A program made the position numbers and the translations under genes. A model generated the notes under the pieces. That model ran no database searches, had not been told where the DNA came from, and saw nothing but the letters and a program-made list of their open reading frames with translations. This document shows, piece by piece, positions 46,201 through 54,168 of a stretch of 64,000 nucleotides of DNA (position 1 is its first letter; the number at the start of each line of letters is the position of its first letter). This DNA comes from Mucilaginibacter gracilis (GTDB lineage Bacteria > Bacteroidota > Bacteroidia > Sphingobacteriales > Sphingobacteriaceae): assembly GCF_003633615.1 (NCBI RefSeq), contig NZ_RBKU01000001.1:5022001-5086000 (forward strand). Direction: 5' to 3'.

Positions 46201-46478
46201 GGTTTTCTAACCTGGTGGTATGGGAAAAAGTATTTGAAAAATACCGCAAAGAAATTTTACAATCGCGGTTGCTTATGGTTGAGGGAAAGCTGCAAATAGA
46301 GGGCGAAGTGATACACGTTATTGTTAAAAGCTGTTTTAATTTATCACCATTATTACGCGGGCTTACAGCTACCGGCAATGAAAACTTGCCTGTACTTACA
46401 CTTGCCAATGCCGACGAAACAACCTCGCCAGGGCCTGATCCCCGAACAGTTTTTCATAAAGGGCGAAATTTTAAATGA
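43296..46478 (+). CDS. dnaE2: Error-prone DNA polymerase DnaE2 (ImuC)
   Basis: 1060 residues, the length expected for DnaE2. The PHP domain opens ELQVTTNFSFLRGGSHPEEL and IAITDHNSVAGVVRAH. The palm has the catalytic Asp pair in WPDIDVDFEHERREEI and a third acid after LEALSILKVDVLGLGML. LGQHTGGFVITRG, FGSYGFPESHAASFALLVY and a C-terminal OB fold (VKVAGLITVRQRPGTAKG, LVVWEKVFEKY) complete the family order. It performs mutagenic translesion synthesis with ImuA and ImuB under damage. Confidence 0.94.
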   Translation: MNYTELQVTTNFSFLRGGSHPEELVVQAAEYGQAKIAITDHNSVAGVVRAHLAAKAKGIKIIPACRLNLLNGPSLLAYPTNQDAWGQMCALLTTGNLRAEKGECHLYTNDVFEHAKGIKFIVVPPASLYKQFNFDNQFKASLNLYREALGNQLYIAASRCYNGDDAKRLYRLSQLGIPMVATNDVYYHQPARRELQDILTCVHQKCTIHNAGFALHPNAERHLKPSDEMERLFMQYPDAIALTQEIAEACTFSLDTLKYIEPEEVSTDGLTPQQRLTQFTWNGAIKRFGEEIPEKIKKQIAFELDFIERKKLASYFLRVYRYTQKAEELGILHQGRGSAANSTVCYCLAITAVDPMKSRLLFSRFMSDARNEWPDIDVDFEHERREEIIQFIYDDYGRDRAAIVATVTQERHKGAIRDVGKAMGLSEDTIKRLSGAIWDFSEEGFNRQRIIEQGLNPDEPLLQKVLQLTEQLMGFPRQLGQHTGGFVITRGKLSDICPVMNARMPNRTQLEWNKDDLEALSILKVDVLGLGMLTCIRKGFDLAKQHYGLNLTLANIPQDDAVVYEMICHADTLGVFQIESRAQMSMLPRLKPRCFYDLVIEVAIVRPGPIQGDMVHPYLRRRDGTDPVEYPSKELEEILGRTLGVPLFQEQAMEIAIVAAGFTPAEADQLRRSMATFKAKGLVSQHQKKLVNGMMAKGYDEEFAKRIFKQLEGFGSYGFPESHAASFALLVYISSWIKCYYPDIFAAALLNSQPMGFYQPAQIVIDAEKHGVVMRPVDVNYSLWDNTLEEKTGKYCALRLGFRQVKGLNETDMSALIAARGKGYTSISQLSDAGISQASIEILTDADAFGSLNLNRRQALWEVPALSDKPIGLFTGQPSESTQESQITLPFMTPAEHVVHDYAATGLSLKAHPVSFVREKLKLLHVTATGELPLLKDGNRVKVAGLITVRQRPGTAKGVLFITIEDETGFSNLVVWEKVFEKYRKEILQSRLLMVEGKLQIEGEVIHVIVKSCFNLSPLLRGLTATGNENLPVLTLANADETTSPGPDPRTVFHKGRNFK

Positions 46479-46521
46479 TAAAAAGCCAACCTATTGGTTA
46501 TATTAAATGGCAAGTTAAAAA

Positions 46522-48525
46522 ATGGATAAAATGAACCCCGTAATGCAGTTAGCGTTTGATTACCTGGAAACAACTAATACCATTGTTTTTTTGACAGGTA
46601 AGGCCGGAACGGGTAAAACTACTTTTTTGCAGCAAATTAAGCAATTATCTAAAAAAAAGCTGGCTATAGTTGCCCCTACCGGCGTGGCCGCCATTAATGC
46701 AGGTGGCATGACTATCCATTCGTTTTTCCAAATGTCATTCGGGCCAATTATACCATCCGGAAATTCAAGGCCGGAGGTTCATTTTAGCGCAGAAAAAAAA
46801 GACCTTTTATTTAATTTAGAACTACTGGTTATTGATGAGGTAAGTATGGTGCGCCCCGACGTGCTTGACCAGATAGATTTAATTTTACGTAACATTAAAG
46901 ACAATAGCTTCCCATTTGGCGGGGTGCAGCTTTTGCTCATCGGCGATCTTTCGCAACTAAGCCCTATTATTAGGGATGAAGAGTGGATGATGCTGGGCCG
47001 CTATTATACTACTCCATATTTTTTTAGTAGCCAGGTTATGCAAAAGGCGCCCTATGTGCGTATTGAACTCAACCACGTATTCAGGCAAAAAGAACAAGCT
47101 TTTGTTGATATATTGAACGAGGTGCGCAACCAAACCATAAGCAAAAAAAGTTTGGATGTATTAAACAGCCGCCACCAACCAGGTTTCCATCCCACCGCTA
47201 ACGACCCCTACATTACCCTTACCACCCATAATGGCATTGCCCAGCAAATAAACAAGGAGTTTGTGCAAGCCTTACCGGGGCATGAATTTGAATTTAAAGC
47301 TACCATAAGGGGCGATTTTCCCAAAGACGCCTACCCTACCGATGCCGAACTTAAATTAAAGATTGGTGCACAGGTAATGTTTGTAAAAAACGATTCCTCG
47401 GCCGAAAAGCTTTTTTACAACGGCAAAATAGGAACAGTTACCCGGATAGAAACCGACACCGTATTTGTGCGCTGCGGAGATAACGACAAGGAAATTGCCG
47501 TACAGGCACTTGAATGGAACAACGTTAAATACCAGCTAAACGACGAACAAATTAACGAAACCAATGCAGGCAGTTTTGCGCAAATACCGTTAAAGCTGGC
47601 ATGGGCTATCACCATACATAAAAGCCAGGGCCTTAGTTTTGATAAAGCCATTATTGATGTAAGCGAGGCCTTTGCACACGGGCAAGCCTATGTTGCTTTA
47701 AGCCGTTGCCGCAGCCTTGCAGGTATGGTACTGCGCAACCCCATCGCCTCGCACAACATTATTGGCGATCCTGCGGTGGCCCATTTCAATCAGCAAGCCC
47801 AAAGCATTAAACCCGATGCAGCACAATTACAACAGCACCAGCAACTGTATAAACAGTTTATGCTTAGCCAGTTGTTTAATTTTAATGGCTTAAAAACCCT
47901 GGCCGTTAATTTTGAGCACCTCATGCCGCATTTGCAAAAAGATATTTTAGATGTTGCCGATAAATTTGCACGGCAACTAACAGCCGAGCGCGTACAAAAA
48001 GCAGCAGCGTATTTTTTGTTGAAATTAAGCCAGCTTACCGAAAGCCTGCACATGCAGTTACCCGCCACAATAGCCCAATCGAAAGAAAAAGCAGCCGAGG
48101 CTGATAAACTAATACAGTGGATAATGGCGCGCATTAGCCTGATGGATTTTTTTTCAAAACAAGAGTTTAATATTCAAAGCTATATCACTATAAAAGCAAA
48201 CGCACGGGCCAATTTTGCAGCTAATAATTCGCAATCATACGTTAAGGCACTAAACGCCAAGCCTAACGAAAGGCTATACAACCAAATACTTGCCTGGCGG
48301 GATAGTGCAGCCCAAAAAGAAACCATAATGCCCAACATGGTACTATCCGAAAAAACGGTAGCTGCCATTGCCGAAAAACTGCCTGCAACGTTAAAAGCGC
48401 TAAGTGCTATAAAAGGTGTAGGCCCCCAAAAAGCGGCGCAACACGGCAACCAGTTAATTAGCATGGTGCGCTTGTACCAACAGGAGCTGTGCGGGTTAGA
48501 AACCGAACAAAAAAGCTTATTTTAA
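46522..48525 (+). CDS. PIF1/RecD-like DNA helicase with C-terminal HRDC-like domain
   Basis: 667 residues. Walker A is FLTGKAGTGKTTF, motif Ia IVAPTGVAAINAGG, Walker B LLVIDEVSMVRPDVLD, motif III LLIGDLSQLSPI and motif VI AYVALSRCRSLAG; LAWAITIHKSQGLSFD is motif V-like, typical of PIF1. The last about 80 residues (NERLYNQILAWRDSAAQKE, LSAIKGVGPQKAAQHG) look like an HRDC domain as in RecQ. The protein probably unwinds DNA 5' to 3' at stalled forks or G-quadruplexes. It lies 43 bases after dnaE2 in the same direction, so it may be co-expressed with the mutasome. Confidence 0.88.
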   Translation: MDKMNPVMQLAFDYLETTNTIVFLTGKAGTGKTTFLQQIKQLSKKKLAIVAPTGVAAINAGGMTIHSFFQMSFGPIIPSGNSRPEVHFSAEKKDLLFNLELLVIDEVSMVRPDVLDQIDLILRNIKDNSFPFGGVQLLLIGDLSQLSPIIRDEEWMMLGRYYTTPYFFSSQVMQKAPYVRIELNHVFRQKEQAFVDILNEVRNQTISKKSLDVLNSRHQPGFHPTANDPYITLTTHNGIAQQINKEFVQALPGHEFEFKATIRGDFPKDAYPTDAELKLKIGAQVMFVKNDSSAEKLFYNGKIGTVTRIETDTVFVRCGDNDKEIAVQALEWNNVKYQLNDEQINETNAGSFAQIPLKLAWAITIHKSQGLSFDKAIIDVSEAFAHGQAYVALSRCRSLAGMVLRNPIASHNIIGDPAVAHFNQQAQSIKPDAAQLQQHQQLYKQFMLSQLFNFNGLKTLAVNFEHLMPHLQKDILDVADKFARQLTAERVQKAAAYFLLKLSQLTESLHMQLPATIAQSKEKAAEADKLIQWIMARISLMDFFSKQEFNIQSYITIKANARANFAANNSQSYVKALNAKPNERLYNQILAWRDSAAQKETIMPNMVLSEKTVAAIAEKLPATLKALSAIKGVGPQKAAQHGNQLISMVRLYQQELCGLETEQKSLF

Positions 48526-49213
48526 TAATCACTGTTGTGCGATAAAAGATAACAGGATAGCCTGAGCAACAAAAAGCAGGTACAACATTTTTGGCCAAGC
48601 CTAAAACTTGTTTAAAAGCAATTTTGCCGAAATATTAGTCTGGCGAAATTCGATCTGCAAATAACAAAATTTCTTCCTGGGAGACAGAACAAGAACAGAT
48701 TACTTATATTCACAAAAAATTATGAGAGAAGATGGATGTGCCAGATCCAATTATTATCAATACAACCATAAAATTGGAATAAGTTTTTTTTAACAATACC
48801 TAAGTTATGCATTCATTAAACTTTAAATTATATACGCAACCGGGCCATCAGCAATCAAAAAAAAAATTAGTGGGCCATAAACTAACACCCGAAACAGATA
48901 GGCACATTGTTTTGATTAGTGCAAACAACACCTTTACTAAATTAAAAAAGTGGCTTAAAAACAGCCCAACAGCCGTTTCACTTCATACAGTTAACACACA
49001 TCTTACTATCATTTTTACGGCAGTTATTACATATTACCCAACTAAGCAGCCGCAATATTTTCCGTTTTTTAAAGTGCTTCTGCCGTAACAGTCGCCAAAT
49101 TAAATATGATAAAAAAATAAATCGATTTGTATAGTTAAAAGGCATGGTAATAATTAGTGGCTTTTTAAACAATAAAATAGTCAAATCGTAAAACGAATTA
49201 TTAATAAGTTGGC
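48526..49213. other. Long intergenic region
   Basis: 688 AT-rich bases between the helicase and histidine kinase genes. One 93-codon frame at 48807-49088 exists, but it lacks a ribosome binding site and has low-complexity, unfamiliar sequence. No RNA gene, terminator or repeat was found. Confidence 0.4.
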
Positions 49214-51451
49214 ATGAGCGATCATAAAAATAAGCCTCAAAATCAAAATGAGGCTATCTATAAAATGTGCTATGAGCACAGTCTTGACGGAATACTCTTA
49301 ACGGTACCCAATGGCACTGTTTTGGCTGCTAACCCTGCGGCATGCGCAATATTTGGGATGACCGAAGCAGAAATTTGCGGATCAACCCGTTCGATGCTTT
49401 TTTATCCGGGCGACCCCAATTTCAAAAAATTAAGTATTGAACGGGAGCAAAACGGCGCAGTAAGGGGCGAGCTTACGCTGATGCGTAAAGATGGTTCAAG
49501 GCTTATTGCCGAAATTAGCAACCGGGTTTTTGTTGCCGACAATGGCGAATTACGCGCAACCATCATCATCCGCGATATAACAGAAAAAATCAGGGCAGAA
49601 AAAAAGATCAGGGAAACCGAAGAAAGGTATAAACAAATTGTTGAATTATCTCAGGAAGGCATATGGTTAATTGACGAATACAATAACACCACTTTTGTAA
49701 ACCATGCAATGGCCGCCATGCTTGGGTATAAACGTGAAGAGATGTTGGGTATGCAACTTTTTGAATTTATGGACGAAGAAAGCCGTAAAATATCAGAAAG
49801 CAATATTGAAAAGCGTAAAAATGGGATTACTGAGCAGCACGACTTTGTTTTTTTGAAAAAAGACGGAACAAAAGTTTTGGTAATTATATCTACCACGCCT
49901 ATTTTTAAAAACGGCCTTTATAGCGGTGCCATGGCCATGATTACCGATATAACCCAAAGAAAACTTGCCGAAGAAAGTGCCCTATCCAGCGAAGAACGTT
50001 TTAAGGAATTGGTTGAAAATAATAATGATGCCATATTGTTGCTGGATAAAAACCTGCTTACCGTTTACCGCAGCCCTGCAACATACCGCATGATGGGTTT
50101 TACCGACCAGGAACGTATTGGCCGTAGCTACCTGGAATTGGCGCACCCGGATGATATTAAACAAATTAAACGATTTCAGCAATTAGTACTAGACAACCCA
50201 GGCAAGCCTATTCCAATTAAAGTACGGGCAAAACACACAAACGGGCATTACCTATGGCTTGAAGGAATTGCCAATAACCTAATGCATAACAAAAGTGTTA
50301 ATGCCATTGTGGTTAATTTAAGGGATATTAGCGAGCGCAAAAAAGCAGAAGACAAAGTGCAGCAGTTGAACAACAGGTTACGTATTGCTACCGAAGCCGC
50401 CAATGTTTGCATATGGGAATGGGACGTTATTACCAATGAATTAACATGGGATGATGCTATGTACCGCCTTTATGGCCTCAGTGCTAAAGAAGATGCATTC
50501 AATTTTAAGTTGTGGCCAAGATATGTACACCCCGATGATTTACAAAAACTATTAACGGATAGCGATGATGCCATAAAGGGAATACGGCCCCTGGACACCG
50601 ATTTCAGAATTATCAGACCATCAGACCAAGCTGTGCGGCATATACGCTCCAAGGCTTTAAATGTGATAGATAAAAAAACGGGAAAAGTACTAAAAATGAT
50701 AGGCAGCAACTGGGATATTACCGACCGCTGGCTTGCAAAACACGAAAAAGAAACGATTTTAAGCGACTTGGTTCGCCGGAATGATGATCTGGAACAATTT
50801 GCTTACATCATCTCGCACAACCTGCGCGCACCCGTTACCAATGTGTTAAGTTTAAGCGATATGCTTATCAATGATGATGTTGACCAGGAATCGAAACCAA
50901 TAGTTTTACAGGGGCTCGACCTATCGGTAAAAAAGATCGATCTTATTATCAACGACCTCAATAACATATTCCAATCGAGGAAAAGAATAGGCGATAAAAA
51001 AGAAAAGGTATATTTTCAACCACTTGTTGACGACATTAAATTCAGTATCAACAACATGATGCAAAAAGAAAATGTAACCCTTAAATGCTACTTTACAGAA
51101 ATTGACCATATAGTTACCGTTCGCAGCTATTTATATAGCGTTTTATACAACCTCATTTTAAATAGCATCAAATACCGCAATCAGGAAACCGATCCGGTGA
51201 TTACCGTTAGTACAAAAATAGATGATCATAAATATCTAATCCTCACCATTACCGACAATGGAAAAGGGATTGATTTAAAAAGAAATAAGGAAATGCTTTT
51301 TGGCCTTTACCAGCGTTTTGACGAAACTGTGGAAGGCCGGGGCCTGGGTTTGTACATGGTAAAAACGCAGGTTGAAGTTTTAGGCGGAACGATACAAGTA
51401 GATAGCGAAGTAGGTATAGGCACAACATTTAGTATAACAATACCTGTTTAA
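49214..51451 (+). CDS. Multi-PAS sensor histidine kinase
   Basis: 745 residues, no membrane segment, so a cytoplasmic sensor. Four PAS/PAC units in a row: about 15-125 (TVLAANPAACAIFGM), 135-255 (TTFVNHAMAAMLGYKREEML), 262-380 (TVYRSPATYRMMGFTDQERI) and 390-505 (NVCIWEWDVI, YGLSAKEDAF). Each of the first three ends in a TDIT/RDIS-like hinge. The dimerisation helix has the phospho-accepting His535 in FAYIISHNLRAPVTN. The ATPase domain has YNLILNSIKYRNQ (N box), TDNGKGID (G1) and GRGLGLYMVK (G2). No response regulator gene is adjacent, so it is an orphan kinase. The signal is unknown. Confidence 0.92.
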   Translation: MSDHKNKPQNQNEAIYKMCYEHSLDGILLTVPNGTVLAANPAACAIFGMTEAEICGSTRSMLFYPGDPNFKKLSIEREQNGAVRGELTLMRKDGSRLIAEISNRVFVADNGELRATIIIRDITEKIRAEKKIRETEERYKQIVELSQEGIWLIDEYNNTTFVNHAMAAMLGYKREEMLGMQLFEFMDEESRKISESNIEKRKNGITEQHDFVFLKKDGTKVLVIISTTPIFKNGLYSGAMAMITDITQRKLAEESALSSEERFKELVENNNDAILLLDKNLLTVYRSPATYRMMGFTDQERIGRSYLELAHPDDIKQIKRFQQLVLDNPGKPIPIKVRAKHTNGHYLWLEGIANNLMHNKSVNAIVVNLRDISERKKAEDKVQQLNNRLRIATEAANVCIWEWDVITNELTWDDAMYRLYGLSAKEDAFNFKLWPRYVHPDDLQKLLTDSDDAIKGIRPLDTDFRIIRPSDQAVRHIRSKALNVIDKKTGKVLKMIGSNWDITDRWLAKHEKETILSDLVRRNDDLEQFAYIISHNLRAPVTNVLSLSDMLINDDVDQESKPIVLQGLDLSVKKIDLIINDLNNIFQSRKRIGDKKEKVYFQPLVDDIKFSINNMMQKENVTLKCYFTEIDHIVTVRSYLYSVLYNLILNSIKYRNQETDPVITVSTKIDDHKYLILTITDNGKGIDLKRNKEMLFGLYQRFDETVEGRGLGLYMVKTQVEVLGGTIQVDSEVGIGTTFSITIPV

Positions 51452-51499
51452 TTGCCTAAAAAATATAGCCGCTGTTTGTTTGGCAAGTATTTTTTTAAG

Positions 51500-51542
51500 C
51501 CTTACTGTAAAAAACTAAACCGGGTTGTTTTTTACAGTAAGG
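51500..51542. terminator. Bidirectional terminator between histidine kinase and murA
   Basis: 16-bp perfect stem (core CTTACTGTAAAAAAC, 51501-51515, with its complement at 51527-51541; C51500 pairs with G51542). The loop is 11 bases. The stem is flanked upstream by a T-run, so it can stop transcription from murA as well as from the kinase. Confidence 0.75.
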
Positions 51543-51661
51543 GTTATTAGTATAATTATCAGCAGGTTGCCACCATCAAAACAAGCAAAGTACATAAATT
51601 ACTACAGTAACTTTAGCAATAAATCACTAAAAATTAATTGCTGTAACCGGCAAATTGGTAA

Positions 51662-52969
51662 CTATTCTATACGCTTAATATCGGCACCAAGTGCTATCAA
51701 TCGTTCGTCTATATGCTGGTAGCCGCGTTCAATTTGCTCAATGTTGTAAATAGTTGATGTGCCTTGTGCAGATAGGGCCGCTATTAATAACGATACCCCT
51801 GCACGTATATCAGGCGATGTCATTTTAATGCCCCTTAGCGCCATGTGCTTATCTAAACCAATTACGGTAGCACGGTGCGGGTCGCACAAAATAATTTGGG
51901 CACCCATATCAATTAGCTTGTCAACAAAAAACAGGCGGCTCTCAAACATCTTTTGGTGTATCAATACCGAGCCTTTTGCTTGTGTGGCTATAACCAGTAC
52001 AATGCTTAGTAGGTCGGGCGTAAAGCCTGGCCAGGGAGCATCAGCAATAGTCATAATAGAGCCGTCAATAAAAGTTTCTATTTCATAATGTTTTTGTGCA
52101 GGTATGTAAATATCGTCGCCACGGCGTTCAAGCTTAATGCCTAATCGTTTAAAAACGTCGGGTATCATACCCAGCTCATCATACTGCACATTTTTAATTG
52201 TTATTTCCGATTCTGTCATCGCCGCAAGGCCAATAAACGATCCTATCTCAATCATATCGGGTAACATGCGGTGCGTGGTGCCGCCCAGTTCGGTTACGCC
52301 TTCAATAGTGAGCAGGTTGCTGCCAATACCGCTTATTTTTGCGCCCATGCGGTTAAGCATTTTGCACAGTTGCTGCAAATACGGCTCGCAGGCTGCATTA
52401 TAAATGGTAGTAGTGCCTTTGGCCAGCACGGCAGCCATAACCACGTTGGCGGTACCGGTTACCGAAGCCTCGTCGAGCAAAATATAGGTGCCTTTTAAAT
52501 TAGAGGCATCTACATTAAAAAAGCCGTTCTCGGGGTTATAATCAAAACGTGCGCCTAATTTTTCAAAGCCTAAAAAGTGAGTATCTAACCGTCTGCGGCC
52601 AATTTTATCGCCGCCGGGTTTAGGTATAGCTGCCTTGCCAAAACGGGCAAGCAGCGGCCCAACTATCATGATAGAACCGCGCAAACTGCCGCCTTTAGCC
52701 TTAAAAACAGGCGACTGAAAAAAATCAAGATCTATATTTTTTGCTTCAAACGTATAGGTATCGGGAGCATCTTTTTGGATAGTAACACCCATATCTCCCA
52801 ATAATTCTATCAGTTTATTCACATCAACAATATCTGGTATATTGCTGATGGTTACTTTTTGCGATGTAAGCAGCACAGCCGAGATTACCTGTAGTGCCTC
52901 ATTTTTTGCACCTTGTGGAATAATTTCGCCCTTTAATGGCTTACCACCTTTTATTTCAAATGCGCCCAT
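51662..52969 (-). CDS. murA: UDP-N-acetylglucosamine 1-carboxyvinyltransferase MurA (Cys-to-Asp variant)
   Basis: 435 residues, EPSP-synthase fold with KNEALQVISAVLLTSQ (catalytic Lys22 region) and RRRLDTHFLGFEKLGARF. In the active-site loop the residue matching Cys115 of E. coli is Asp121 (KPGGDKIGRR). MurA transfers enolpyruvate from PEP to UDP-GlcNAc, the first committed step of peptidoglycan synthesis. Asp at this site keeps activity but prevents alkylation by fosfomycin, as established for Mycobacterium and Chlamydia. It follows the DUF4290 gene by 117 bases in the same direction; the pair is probably an operon. Confidence 0.95.
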   Translation of the reverse strand: MGAFEIKGGKPLKGEIIPQGAKNEALQVISAVLLTSQKVTISNIPDIVDVNKLIELLGDMGVTIQKDAPDTYTFEAKNIDLDFFQSPVFKAKGGSLRGSIMIVGPLLARFGKAAIPKPGGDKIGRRRLDTHFLGFEKLGARFDYNPENGFFNVDASNLKGTYILLDEASVTGTANVVMAAVLAKGTTTIYNAACEPYLQQLCKMLNRMGAKISGIGSNLLTIEGVTELGGTTHRMLPDMIEIGSFIGLAAMTESEITIKNVQYDELGMIPDVFKRLGIKLERRGDDIYIPAQKHYEIETFIDGSIMTIADAPWPGFTPDLLSIVLVIATQAKGSVLIHQKMFESRLFFVDKLIDMGAQIILCDPHRATVIGLDKHMALRGIKMTSPDIRAGVSLLIAALSAQGTSTIYNIEQIERGYQHIDERLIALGADIKRIE

Positions 52970-53086
52970 GTATGTTTTAGATATGAGATGTTAAGTTTTA
53001 GATATGAGATTGGTTGTACAATGATAATTAGATTGAGCAAATTTAATACCGCGTTTGTCTCCAAATCTAATTTCTCCTACCTAAAA

Positions 53087-53818
53087 TTAATATTTACGGC
53101 CACCACCGCCGCCTGTATTACTGCGGCCACGGTTGTTTTGATTGTTGTTGCGGTTGTTTTGCGTGTTATTGGTACGCCCGCCGCCGCTACCGCCGCCACG
53201 GTTTTGCGTGTTTGAACGGCCACCCGTGCTACCCTTGCTTTGGGTATGGGTGTTTGCACGATACTCAACTTTGGCCAGGTTAACATTTTCGTCGAGCTTT
53301 AGCTCACCGCCCGATAATTCGTACAGGTGTGCCAATATAGTTTCATCCGTTACCGAATCTTTGTTCCATTGCACGTAGGCCATTTTCATAAAATTGGCAA
53401 TAGCCTGTACCATATGGTTACGGCGGTCGGCCTCCTGTATGCTTTTGGCCTTAACAATCATCATCTCAATGGTTTTGCCATAGTGTTTGTATTTAATACG
53501 CTGGTGCGGATATTTTAAAGGCTCAGGTTTTTCGTGTATCTTTTCCGGGTCGGGTGGTGGATACGGCGAGTCAACATCAATCTGGAAGTTTGATATAATG
53601 TGCAGGTGATCCCACAGTTTGTGTTTAAAATCGGCAACGTCGCGCAGGTGGGGGTTTAAAAAGCCCATCAGGTCAATCACCACAGCGGCGTATTTATTGC
53701 GTTCTTCTTTTGTAGGAAGCGCAACGATGTATTTGACCATGTTTTGAACATTGCGGCCATATTCGCTCAACAGCAGTTTACTCCTTGTTGAGTTATAATC
53801 AAAAGTTGGGTATACCAT
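53087..53818 (-). CDS. DUF4290 protein with Gly/Asn/Arg-rich tail
   Basis: 243 residues. The ordered part (1-185) has MVYPTFDYNSTRSKLLLSEY, LPTKEERNKYAAVVIDLMGF and FKHKLWDHLHIISNF, the features of DUF4290, a Bacteroidota-specific family. The last about 55 residues are low complexity (repeats such as GGRSNTQNRGG and NNRNNNQNNRG) resembling RGG-type RNA-binding tails. No function is established. Its position just upstream of murA agrees with a housekeeping gene. Confidence 0.85.
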   Translation of the reverse strand: MVYPTFDYNSTRSKLLLSEYGRNVQNMVKYIVALPTKEERNKYAAVVIDLMGFLNPHLRDVADFKHKLWDHLHIISNFQIDVDSPYPPPDPEKIHEKPEPLKYPHQRIKYKHYGKTIEMMIVKAKSIQEADRRNHMVQAIANFMKMAYVQWNKDSVTDETILAHLYELSGGELKLDENVNLAKVEYRANTHTQSKGSTGGRSNTQNRGGGSGGGRTNNTQNNRNNNQNNRGRSNTGGGGGRKY

Positions 53819-54023
53819 GTAAAATTTAAAGTTTTTTGTGTGTAGGCTTACTTAGTATTTATTCCCCGGAACGGGAAGGCTGAGATACTCCGGCATAAGC
53901 CCGGTTATGAAATGAACTGCCATAAGCAGCGCTCAAATATAAACAACAATTTGCGAATGTGCAAATGAATAAATGTGCTGGCGTGCAAATGATTTTAATG
54001 TGTTAATTGCGGATACTATTTAA
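53819..54023. other. Structured intergenic region upstream of the DUF4290 gene
   Basis: 205 bases. TTCCC/GGGAA (53862-53876 area) and CCGG/CCGG short stems lie close together, followed by A/T-rich sequence in which GTGCAAATGA occurs twice (about 53960 and 53985). It probably holds the leader of the DUF4290-murA transcript. No gene seen. Confidence 0.35.
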
Positions 54024-54028
54024 AGAGG

Positions 54029-54061
54029 CCGTCTCATAAGCAATTATGAGGCGGTTTTTTT
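54029..54061 (+). terminator. Intrinsic terminator-like hairpin in the left end of the IS1182 element
   Basis: Stem CCGTCTCATAA (54029-54039) with TTATGAGGCGG (54044-54054), one G-T wobble, loop GCAA, then seven T (54055-54061). On the plus strand it would stop transcripts entering the IS from the DUF4290 side. Confidence 0.65.
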
Positions 54062-54168
54062 ATGGAATATATTTGGATTGTGCTATTAGGGGCTGAAGCT
54101 CTATTGTGCAGATATTTCGTTTCTGATCGATTCTAAGAGCGTTTTTTGGAAAAAGGGGGCGAAAAGCC

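Noticed and set aside
48807..49088. 93-codon frame in the long intergenic region
   Set aside because: No ribosome binding site, low-complexity composition and no recognisable similarity; not supported as a gene.
53855..53935. CTGAGA motif resembling a TPP riboswitch
   Set aside because: The second conserved TPP half (CTGATC...GGTAAT...CC) is missing and no thiamine gene follows; the downstream plus-strand neighbour is an IS.
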